This document shows, one piece after another, positions 30,262-37,307 of a stretch of DNA of 64,000 nt. Origin of the DNA: Blastococcus sp. TF02-09 (lineage in GTDB: Bacteria; Actinomycetota; Actinomycetes; Mycobacteriales; Geodermatophilaceae); assembly GCF_003319105.1 (NCBI RefSeq), contig NZ_QOHH01000001.1, positions 372,001-436,000 on the forward strand, given 5' to 3'. The notes beneath the pieces are model-generated. The model ran no database searches and had not been told where the DNA came from. It saw only the letters and a program-made list of their open reading frames with translations. Position 1 is the stretch's first letter; each line of letters starts with the position of its first letter. A program made the position numbers and the translations under genes.

Positions 30262-31620
30262 GTGGACCGACGGATCTTCGGGATCGAGACCGAGTACGGC
30301 GTCACGTGCACCTTCAAGGGGCAGCGCCGGCTGTCCCCGGACGAGGTCGCCCGGTACCTGTTCCGCCGGGTGGTGTCGTGGGGGCGCAGCTCCAACGTCT
30401 TCCTGCGCAACGGCTCCCGGCTGTACCTCGACGTCGGCAGCCACCCCGAGTACGCCACCGCCGAGTGCGACGACCTCACCGAGCTCGTCGTCCACGACAA
30501 GGCGGGGGAGCGGATCCTCGAAGGGCTGCTCGTCGACGCCGAGCAGCGCCTCGCCGAGGAAGGCGTCACCGGCGACATCTACCTGTTCAAGAACAACACC
30601 GACTCCGCGGGCAACAGCTACGGCTGCCACGAGAACTACCTGGTCGGCCGGCACGGCGAGTTCAGCCGGCTGGCCGACGTGCTGATCCCGTTCCTGGTCA
30701 GCCGGCAGCTCGTCGTCGGCGCCGGCAAGGTGCTGCAGACCCCCCGGGGCGCGGTCTACTGCGTGAGCCAGCGGGCCGAGCACATCTGGGAGGGCGTCTC
30801 CAGCGCCACCACCCGCAGCCGGCCGATCATCAACACCCGGGACGAGCCGCACGCCGACGCGGAGCGCTACCGGCGGCTGCACGTGATCGTCGGCGACTCG
30901 AACATGAGCGAGACCACGACGCTGCTCAAGGTCGCCATGACCGACCTCGTCCTGCGCATGATCGAGTCCGGCGCACCCATCCGGGACATGACGCTGGAGA
31001 ACCCGATCCGCGCCATCCGCGAGATCAGCCACGACATGACCGGACGGCGGAAGGTCCGGCTCTCCAGCGGCAAGGAGATGTCGGCGCTGGAGATCCAGTC
31101 CGAGTACTACGACCGGGCCCTGGAGTTCGCCGACCGCGAGGGCGTCGGGCCGGTCCACCGCCAGATGCTCGAGCTGTGGGGCAGGGTGCTCAAGGCCGTC
31201 GACGGCGAGGACCTCAGCCTCATCGACCGCGAGATCGACTGGGCCATCAAGCACAGCCTCATCGAGCGCTACCGGGCCAAGCGGGACCTGCCGCTGTCCT
31301 CACCGCGGGTCGCCCAGATGGACCTCGCCTACCACGACATCAGCCGCACCCGCGGTCTGTACTACCTCCTCGAGCGGGCGGGTCAGGTCGAGCGCGTCGC
31401 GCACGAGCCGCGCATCTTCGAGGCGAAGAACGTGCCGCCGCAGACCACCCGTGCGCGGCTGCGCGGCGAGTTCATCCGCAAGGCCCAGGAGAAGCGCCGC
31501 GACTTCACCGTCGACTGGGTGCACCTCAAGCTCAACGACCAGGCCCAGCGCACGGTTCTGTGCAAGGACCCGTTCAAGGCCGTCGACGACCGCGTCGAGA
31601 AGCTGATCGCCTCGATGTAA
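30262..31620 (+). CDS. pafA: Pup--protein ligase PafA
   Basis: A 452-residue ligase that phosphorylates the C-terminal Glu of Pup and joins it to substrate lysines. The fold is shared with Dop. [17 protein letters not shown] has the metal ligands, the catalytic Asp is in [17 protein letters not shown], and [20 protein letters not shown] and [22 protein letters not shown] follow. The C-terminal domain ends [23 protein letters not shown] -10 (30250-30255) lies exactly 6 bases before the GTG, so it has its own probably leaderless promoter. A strong inverted repeat follows directly after the stop. Confidence 0.97.
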   Translation: MDRRIFGIETEYGVTCTFKGQRRLSPDEVARYLFRRVVSWGRSSNVFLRNGSRLYLDVGSHPEYATAECDDLTELVVHDKAGERILEGLLVDAEQRLAEEGVTGDIYLFKNNTDSAGNSYGCHENYLVGRHGEFSRLADVLIPFLVSRQLVVGAGKVLQTPRGAVYCVSQRAEHIWEGVSSATTRSRPIINTRDEPHADAERYRRLHVIVGDSNMSETTTLLKVAMTDLVLRMIESGAPIRDMTLENPIRAIREISHDMTGRRKVRLSSGKEMSALEIQSEYYDRALEFADREGVGPVHRQMLELWGRVLKAVDGEDLSLIDREIDWAIKHSLIERYRAKRDLPLSSPRVAQMDLAYHDISRTRGLYYLLERAGQVERVAHEPRIFEAKNVPPQTTRARLRGEFIRKAQEKRRDFTVDWVHLKLNDQAQRTVLCKDPFKAVDDRVEKLIASM

Positions 31621-31670
31621 CCCTGCCTTTCCGCGGAAAAGCGGTCTGCTTTTCCGCGGAAATGCAGGGG
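31621..31670. terminator. bidirectional terminator between pafA and the DUF3866 gene
   Basis: A near-perfect inverted repeat begins immediately after the pafA stop. The arms 31621-31642 and 31648-31669 pair at 21 of 22 positions around a 5-base loop. Each arm contains TTTCCGCGGAAA, itself palindromic. It ends directly at the stop codon of the convergent gene, so it probably serves both strands. Confidence 0.85.
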
Positions 31671-32780
31671 TCAGGCGGCGGGCTCGGGGGAGACGGGGAC
31701 CTGCAGGGCGGCGTAGCGGCCGGCGGCTGCGGCGGCGAGGAAGTAGGCCCGCTCCTCGGGCATGCCGCGCCCCATCGTCCGCAAGGGCACGGGGGAGAGG
31801 CTGAGCGCCTCCTCCAGGCCGTCGGTGTCCACCCAGACCACGGGGTTGCGGGCGGGCTGGCCCGCGAGGTCCTCGTCGACCTGCGAGCCGAGCTCCGAGC
31901 CGAGCCCGCGCGGCGCGACCAGCGTCACCCCGCCCAGCGCCACCCGGCCGAACGCGGTCAGCGAGTGGTGCGAGACCCCTCGGTGCCGGGGCCGCTCGTC
32001 GGCCTCCGAGATGCGCAGCGCCCCGATGGTCACCCCGCCGAGCACCGTGACGGCGTTGCAGGCCTCACCGGCGGCCACCCCCGAGAAGCCCCACGGCGTC
32101 CCGGTGCCCAGGTTGCCGGGCCCCTGGGTGACGATCGCCAGGTCCGCGCCGAGCACGTGCCGGGCAGCCAGCAGGCCGGTGTGCAGCGTCACCGCCTCGA
32201 GGTCGCCCCCGAAGGACTGCCCCACGGTGATCACGCCGGCCAGCGACTTGTGCAGCGCGTCCACCGTGCGGGAGAAGCCGGCGGCCAGCGCCCCGCCGTC
32301 GGTCATGACGTAGGCGACCGTGAGGTCGGGGTCGGTGGCCAGCGCGCCGATCAGCACCGCCGGCAGCGCCGAGTGCAGGTCGGCCACCACCACCGGCATG
32401 CCGTCCAGCGAATCGGCCTCGGCCAGCGTCGCGTGGTGCTCGGTGTCCTGCTCGTCGACGCCCTGCACGGTGACCTGCAGGGGCGTGTAGCGGGCCTTCA
32501 CCAGGTGCCCGGGCCCCGTCGGGTCGGCGGGCAGCCGGTCGGGGACGGCGACGACGAGCGCGTAGCCGCCGGTGCCCAGGTTCTGCGCCCACGCGGTCGT
32601 GTTCAGCAGCACCGTGTCGCCGACCTGGGGGACGCCGACGAGGGAGGGGTAGGCCAGCGCGCGCACGTCGCCGTCCTCGGGCACCGCGACGGTGAGCTCC
32701 AGCGAGTCGTGCCCTCCCCGTCCCAGCGCGGTCACCTCGCCGCGCCGCCAGCGGATGCGGGAGGAGGGGGAAGAGCTCAT
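31671..32780 (-). CDS. DUF3866 family protein
   Basis: A 369-residue protein with an N-terminal beta domain (IRWRRGEVTALGRGGHDSLELTVAV, GDTVLLNTTAWAQNLGTGGYALVVA). A Rossmann-like part follows, containing VTVGQSFGGDLEAVTLHTGLLAAR and GPGNLGTGTPWGFSGVAAGEACNA. This is DUF3866, a family of unknown function that recurs next to the pafA-pafBC genes in actinobacteria. A minus-strand TAGCCT -10 (32788-32793) lies 7 bases before the ATG, suggesting a leaderless transcript that diverges from pafB. Confidence 0.88.
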   Translation of the reverse strand: MSSSPSSRIRWRRGEVTALGRGGHDSLELTVAVPEDGDVRALAYPSLVGVPQVGDTVLLNTTAWAQNLGTGGYALVVAVPDRLPADPTGPGHLVKARYTPLQVTVQGVDEQDTEHHATLAEADSLDGMPVVVADLHSALPAVLIGALATDPDLTVAYVMTDGGALAAGFSRTVDALHKSLAGVITVGQSFGGDLEAVTLHTGLLAARHVLGADLAIVTQGPGNLGTGTPWGFSGVAAGEACNAVTVLGGVTIGALRISEADERPRHRGVSHHSLTAFGRVALGGVTLVAPRGLGSELGSQVDEDLAGQPARNPVVWVDTDGLEEALSLSPVPLRTMGRGMPEERAYFLAAAAAGRYAALQVPVSPEPAA

Positions 32781-32845
32781 GCCTCGCAGGCTAACCAGCG
32801 TCCCGGCGGACGGCTGGTCGGCCCGACCTGGATAGCCTGGGCCCC

Positions 32846-33826
32846 ATGGCGGCCAAGCGGGCGGAACGACTGGTGAACCTGGTCATCGCGCTGCTGAGCA
32901 CGCGGCAGTACGTGACGGCCGCCCGCATCCGTGCCACGGTGCCCGGCTACGAGCCCGACGACGGCACCGACCGCGCCGACGAGGCCTTCAAGCGGATGTT
33001 CGAGCGGGACAAGGCCGAGCTCCGCGAGATGGGCGTGCCGCTGGAGACCGGCCGCACGAGCGTGTTCGACACCGAGGACGGCTACCGCATCGCCCGGGCC
33101 GACTACGAGCTGCCCGAGATCCAGCTGACCGGTGAGGAGGCCGCGGCCGTGGGCCTCGCGCTGCGGCTGTGGGAGTCCGCCCAGCTCGCCGGTGCCGCGC
33201 AGAGCGCCCTGGTGAAGCTCAGGGCCGCCGGCGTCGACGTCGACGCCGGGGGAGGCATCCCGCTCCAGCCGCGCCTGGACGCCGGGGAGCCGGCCTTCGA
33301 GCCCGTGTACGCCGCCGCCCGCGACCGCCGGGAGCTCGCCTTCGACTACCAGCGCCCCGACGAGGACGCCCCCACCCGCCGGCGCGTCCAGCCCTGGGGC
33401 GTCATCGCCTGGCACGGCCGCTGGTACCTCGGCGGCCTCGACCTCGACCGCGGGCAGCCGCGGATGTTCCGGCTCTCCCGCGTCGTCGGCACCCCCAAGG
33501 CCTCCGGACCCTCCGGTGCGTTCGAGCCGCCCGCCGACCTCGATCTCGGCGCCATGGTGGCCTCCCAGGTCGGCGGCCAGGAGCACGTGGTGGTCGTGCG
33601 CGCCCGGCCCGGCACGGCCGTCGGGCTGCGCCGCTGGGCGACGCCGTTGGGCCCCACCGAGGACGGATCGGAGGACCGGCTGGAGCTGCGCACGACCGAG
33701 CCGTGGGGGCTGGCCGGCCAGCTGGCCGCCCTGGGTGCCGACGTCGTCGTCGAGTCGCCCGCCGAGGTCCGGGACGCCGTGATCGGCCACCTCACCCGGC
33801 TGGCCGCGATGGGAGCCCCCGCATGA
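32846..33826 (+). CDS. pafB: PafB, WYL-domain DNA-damage-response activator
   Basis: A 326-residue transcriptional activator. An N-terminal winged helix-turn-helix (ERLVNLVIALLSTRQYVTAARIR) is followed by a WYL domain with RRRVQPWGVIAWHGRWYLGGLD and a WCX-like C-terminus. With PafC it forms the heterodimeric PafBC regulator that drives the LexA-independent mycobacterial DNA-damage response. The pafC ATG overlaps its stop (ATGA), consistent with stoichiometric translation. A TAGCCT -10 (32833-32838) lies 7 bases before the ATG. Confidence 0.93.
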   Translation: MAAKRAERLVNLVIALLSTRQYVTAARIRATVPGYEPDDGTDRADEAFKRMFERDKAELREMGVPLETGRTSVFDTEDGYRIARADYELPEIQLTGEEAAAVGLALRLWESAQLAGAAQSALVKLRAAGVDVDAGGGIPLQPRLDAGEPAFEPVYAAARDRRELAFDYQRPDEDAPTRRRVQPWGVIAWHGRWYLGGLDLDRGQPRMFRLSRVVGTPKASGPSGAFEPPADLDLGAMVASQVGGQEHVVVVRARPGTAVGLRRWATPLGPTEDGSEDRLELRTTEPWGLAGQLAALGADVVVESPAEVRDAVIGHLTRLAAMGAPA

Positions 33827-34809
33827 GCGCCACCGGCACCACCGACCGGATGACCCGGCTGCTCGCCCTCGTCCCGTACCTGACCGCGCGGCCCGGCGGG
33901 GTGCGCGTGCAGGAGGCGGCGCGGGACTTCGGCGTTCCCGAGCGGCAGCTGCGCAACGACCTCGAGCTGCTCTGGATGTGCGGGCTCCCGGGCCACGGGC
34001 CGGGCGACCTCATCGACCTCTCCTTCGAGGGCGACCGGGTGCACGTCACCTTCACCGCCGGCATGGTTCGGCCGTTGCGGCTGACCACCGACGAGGCCGT
34101 GGCGCTGGTGGTGGCGCTCAAGACCCTGCTCGAGCTGCCCGGCCTGGCCGAGCGCGAGGCGGTGGGCCGGGCGCTGGCCAAGGTGTCGGCCGCCGCCGGC
34201 CACGCCGCCGAGGTCACCCCGGTGACCGTCAGCGTGGACGCCCGCGAGGACGCCCTGGCCGTCGTCCGCGAGGCGCTGGAGCGCCGGCGCGCGGTCCACC
34301 TGCAGTACTACGTGCCCAGCCGCGACGAGCGGACCGAGCGCACGGTCGACCCCATGCGGCTGCTGCTGGTCGACGGCCGCTGGTACCTGGAGGCCTGGTG
34401 CCGCCGGGTCGAGGGGGTGCGGCTGTTCCGCCTGGACCGGGTCGACGACGTCGTCGTCCTCGACGAGCCGGCCGCGCCGCCGCCGGAGGCCCACGGCCGC
34501 GACCTCGAGGGCGGGGTCTACCAGCCCGAGCCCGGCGCGCCGGCCGTGCGGCTGCGGCTGGCCCGCGGCGCCCGCTGGGTCGCCGAGTACTACCCGGTGG
34601 AGTCGGCGACGCCCGTCGACGACCCGCCGGGCGGGCTGGCCGTCACCGTGCGCACCGCGGACCTGGCGTGGGCCCGCCGGCTGGTCGCCTCGCTGGGCGG
34701 CACCGCCGTCGTGGACGAGCCGGCCGGGCTGGCCGACCGGATCGCCGCCGACGCCCGGGCGGCGCTGGCCCGCTACGGCGTCGCCGCCCCGGAGCCGGGC
34801 GCGGGCTAG
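33823..34809 (+). CDS. pafC: PafC, WYL-domain DNA-damage-response activator
   Basis: A 328-residue partner of PafB with the same plan. The N-terminal HTH is TRLLALVPYLTARPGGVRVQEAARDFGV. The WYL domain has ERRRAVHLQYYVPSRDERTERTVDPMRLLLVDGRWYLEAWCRR, and the WCX-like C-terminal part includes ARWVAEYYPVE. The ATG lies within the pafB stop (ATGA). Its own TAG stop (34807-34809) forms part of the -10 hexamer TAGGGT for the next small gene, so the two signals are fused. Confidence 0.93.
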   Translation: MSATGTTDRMTRLLALVPYLTARPGGVRVQEAARDFGVPERQLRNDLELLWMCGLPGHGPGDLIDLSFEGDRVHVTFTAGMVRPLRLTTDEAVALVVALKTLLELPGLAEREAVGRALAKVSAAAGHAAEVTPVTVSVDAREDALAVVREALERRRAVHLQYYVPSRDERTERTVDPMRLLLVDGRWYLEAWCRRVEGVRLFRLDRVDDVVVLDEPAAPPPEAHGRDLEGGVYQPEPGAPAVRLRLARGARWVAEYYPVESATPVDDPPGGLAVTVRTADLAWARRLVASLGGTAVVDEPAGLADRIAADARAALARYGVAAPEPGAG

Positions 34810-34818
34810 GGTCGCCCC

Positions 34819-35013
34819 GTGCTGCTGCTGGTCGTGTGGGTCGTCGTCGTGGTGCTGGCTCTCGTCGTGCTGGGGGCGGTGGCCTACGGCGTGCAGGGCG
34901 CCCGCACCCGCCTGGCCCGCGAGATCACCGCGTTCGAGCGGGAGGTCCGCCCGCTGCTGACCGAGGCGCAGGCCGCCGGCGCCCGTCTCGAGCAGGTGCA
35001 GAAACCCTCCTGA
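34819..35013 (+). CDS. small single-pass membrane protein with helical tail
   Basis: A 64-residue protein. One N-terminal membrane helix (LLLVVWVVVVVLALVVLGAVAYG) is followed by an amphipathic, charged helix (ARTRLAREITAFEREVRPLL) that may form a coiled coil. The TAGGGT -10 at 34807-34812 lies exactly 6 bases before the GTG, so it is probably leaderless. It sits between pafC and tatA. The function is unknown; the N-out anchored, helix-tail shape recalls small scaffold or Tat accessory proteins, but I cannot assign it. Confidence 0.72.
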   Translation: MLLLVVWVVVVVLALVVLGAVAYGVQGARTRLAREITAFEREVRPLLTEAQAAGARLEQVQKPS

Positions 35014-35090
35014 TCCCCCATCTCGGGGGGCTGCGCGCGGACGTCGGGGACGTAACATCGAGGACGCCACCCACCTACGGAGGACCAGTC

Positions 35091-35444
35091 ATGACCAGCC
35101 TCGGCCCGCTGGAGATCGGCCTGATCATCCTGGCCATCCTGCTGCTCTTTGGCTACAAGAAGCTCCCGGACGCCTCGCGCTCGCTCGGCCGCTCGCTGCG
35201 GATCTTCAAGGGCGAGATGAAGGGCATGAAGGACGACGACTCCGCGGGCACGGACCTCCGCAGCAAGGACGCCGCGCGGACCACGCCGGTCCGCGGTGAG
35301 ATCGTCGCGCCCGCCACCCCGGCGACGTCCGCCGACGGCGACCTCTCCGCCCAGCTGCACGAGGAGGCCCGCGCCGCCGAGGCGCGCGCGGCCGAGCTGC
35401 GCGCCCGGGCCGAGCAGTCCCGCGCGGCCGACGGCTCCCGCTGA
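35091..35444 (+). CDS. tatA: twin-arginine translocase subunit TatA
   Basis: A 117-residue Tat pore-forming subunit. A short N-terminal membrane helix (LGPLEIGLIILAILLLFGYKKLP) contains the conserved FG before the amphipathic helix (DASRSLGRSLRIFKGEMKGMK). A long alanine/glutamate-rich soluble tail (EEARAAEARAAELRARAEQSR) may form a coiled coil. It oligomerises to let folded proteins cross the membrane. A GGAGGA site precedes the ATG. tatC follows 25 bases later. Confidence 0.93.
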   Translation: MTSLGPLEIGLIILAILLLFGYKKLPDASRSLGRSLRIFKGEMKGMKDDDSAGTDLRSKDAARTTPVRGEIVAPATPATSADGDLSAQLHEEARAAEARAAELRARAEQSRAADGSR

Positions 35445-35469
35445 GCCACCAGCACCCGGTAGGACGACG

Positions 35470-36378
35470 GTGAGCGGCCCCCGGCTGCGTCGGCGCCGGG
35501 CACCCCGCGACGCGGCGGCGACGATGTCGCTGGTCGCGCACCTCACCGAGCTCCGCAACCGCATCGCCAAGGCGCTGCTGTTCCTGCTGATCGCGACCGC
35601 CTTCTCCTTCTGGTGGTACGAGCACGGCCTGGGCGACTTCATCCGGGACCCGTACTGCAGCCTGGACGAGGACCTCCGCTACGGCGGCGACGACGCCGGC
35701 GGCTGCGGGCTGCTCATCACCGACGTCTTCGGCGGGGTGTTCATCCGGCTGAAGGTCTCCTTCCTCGCCGGCACCGTGCTGTCGGCGCCGTTCTGGCTCT
35801 ACCAGCTCTGGGCGTTCATCACGCCCGGGCTCAAGCGCAACGAGAAGCGCTACGGCGTCTCGTTCGTCGCGGTCTCCACGCTGCTGTTCGCCCTGGGCGC
35901 GCTCCTGGCCTACGTCTCGCTGTCCAAGGGCCTGGAGCTGCTGCTGAGCCTGGCCGGCGACGGCGTGGTCGTGGCGCTCACCGCCCAGGACTACATCGGG
36001 TTCGTGCTCTCCCTGCTGGTCGCCTTCGGAGTGAGCTTCGAGGTCCCGCTGATCGCCGTCGCGCTCAACCTGGTGGGGGCGCTGAGCCACGAGGTGCTGG
36101 CCCGTAGCCGGCGCTGGATCTTCTTCCTCACCATCGTCTTCGCCGCGTTCGTGACCCCCACCCAGGACCCGTTCACGATGCTGCTCATGGCCGGCCCGAT
36201 GATCGTGCTGTTCGAGCTGGCCATCCAGATCGCGCGCGTCGTCGACAAGCGGCGGGCCAAGCGGGCGGCGGTCGAGCACTTCCACGACATCGACGACGAC
36301 GAGGCCTCCCCGCTGGATGCGACGCCGTCGTCCCTGGACGAGCCGCAGGACTCCACGCCGGCGTCCTTCCGCGGCTGA
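35470..36378 (+). CDS. tatC: twin-arginine translocase subunit TatC
   Basis: A 302-residue polytopic receptor for twin-arginine signal peptides. The N-terminal part has MSLVAHLTELRNRIAKALLFLL, with the conserved Glu and Arg of the signal-peptide site. FWLYQLWAFITPGLKRNEKRYG and FEVPLIAVALNLVGALSHEVL are further TatC hallmarks. Six membrane segments are visible, and a charged cytoplasmic tail of about 50 residues ends the protein. The GTG at 35470 follows AGGA; the more internal methionine in TMSLVAHLTEL is an alternative start. Confidence 0.94.
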   Translation: MSGPRLRRRRAPRDAAATMSLVAHLTELRNRIAKALLFLLIATAFSFWWYEHGLGDFIRDPYCSLDEDLRYGGDDAGGCGLLITDVFGGVFIRLKVSFLAGTVLSAPFWLYQLWAFITPGLKRNEKRYGVSFVAVSTLLFALGALLAYVSLSKGLELLLSLAGDGVVVALTAQDYIGFVLSLLVAFGVSFEVPLIAVALNLVGALSHEVLARSRRWIFFLTIVFAAFVTPTQDPFTMLLMAGPMIVLFELAIQIARVVDKRRAKRAAVEHFHDIDDDEASPLDATPSSLDEPQDSTPASFRG

Positions 36379-36392
36379 CCGCCGACCGACCC

Positions 36393-37298
36393 GTGGACGT
36401 CGCCGTCCTGGTCAGCGCTGCCGCCGGCCGCGGGCGCGCCCGCGCCCTCGGGGACGCGGTGCTGCGCGAGATGTGCGCCGCCGGGCTGACGCCCACGGTG
36501 CTCCCGGCCACGAGCGGCGCCGACGCCGAGGCACGGGCGCGCGCGGCGGTCGCGGCCGGCACGGGCGCGGTGGTCGCCGTCGGCGGGGACGGGACCGCGC
36601 ACGCCGCGCTGCAGGCCGTCGCCGGCACCGCGACGCCGCTGGGTCTGGTCCCCGCGGGCACCGGCAACGACCTCGCCACCGCCCTCGGCGTGCCCGCCGA
36701 CCCGGCCGCGGCGGTGCGGGCGCTGGCCGCCGACCTGCGGGCGGGGGAGGCCCGCCGGGTCGACGCCGGCCGGGTGCGGAACCGGTGGTGGGCCACCGTG
36801 CTGTGCTGCGGCTTCGACTCGGCGGTCACCGACCGGGCCAACCGGTTGCGCTGGCCCCGGGGCCGGCGCCGCTACGACCTGGCGGTGCTGCTGGAGCTGG
36901 CCCGGCTGCGGCCGAACGAGATCACCCTGGTCCTCGACGGCGAGGTGCGCACCGTGCCGGCCACGATGGTCGCCGTCGGCAACACGGCCTGGTACGGCGG
37001 CGGCATGGAGATCTGCCCCGGCGCCGACCCCGCCGACGGCCGGTTCGACGTCACCGTCGTCGGCCCCCTGACCCGCCTGGAGCTGATCCGCGCCCGTCCC
37101 CAGCTGACCGACGGCTCGCACGTGGACAGCCCTGCGGTCTCGGTCTTCCGGGCGACGCGGGTCGAGCTCGCCTGCCCCGGCGTGACCACCTGGGCCGACG
37201 GCGAGCCGGTGGCCGCGCTGCCCGTCGTCGCGGACTGCGTCCCCGGCGCGCTGGGGATCGTCGGGGCGCGGCGAGCCGACGGGGCGGCGCGCGCCTAA
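36393..37298 (+). CDS. diacylglycerol/sphingosine kinase-like lipid kinase
   Basis: A 301-residue DagK_cat-type kinase. The nucleotide-binding VVAVGGDGTAHAAL (GGDGT at about 68-72) and LGLVPAGTGNDLATALGV are diagnostic. The C-terminal beta domain has TMVAVGNTAWYGGGMEICPGADPADGRFDV. It probably phosphorylates diacylglycerol or a related lipid at the membrane; specificity cannot be read. It starts 14 bases after tatC. Its TAA stop (37296-37298) overlaps the -10-like hexamer TAACGT of helY. Confidence 0.9.
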   Translation: MDVAVLVSAAAGRGRARALGDAVLREMCAAGLTPTVLPATSGADAEARARAAVAAGTGAVVAVGGDGTAHAALQAVAGTATPLGLVPAGTGNDLATALGVPADPAAAVRALAADLRAGEARRVDAGRVRNRWWATVLCCGFDSAVTDRANRLRWPRGRRRYDLAVLLELARLRPNEITLVLDGEVRTVPATMVAVGNTAWYGGGMEICPGADPADGRFDVTVVGPLTRLELIRARPQLTDGSHVDSPAVSVFRATRVELACPGVTTWADGEPVAALPVVADCVPGALGIVGARRADGAARA

Positions 37299-37307
37299 CG
37301 TGGAGGC

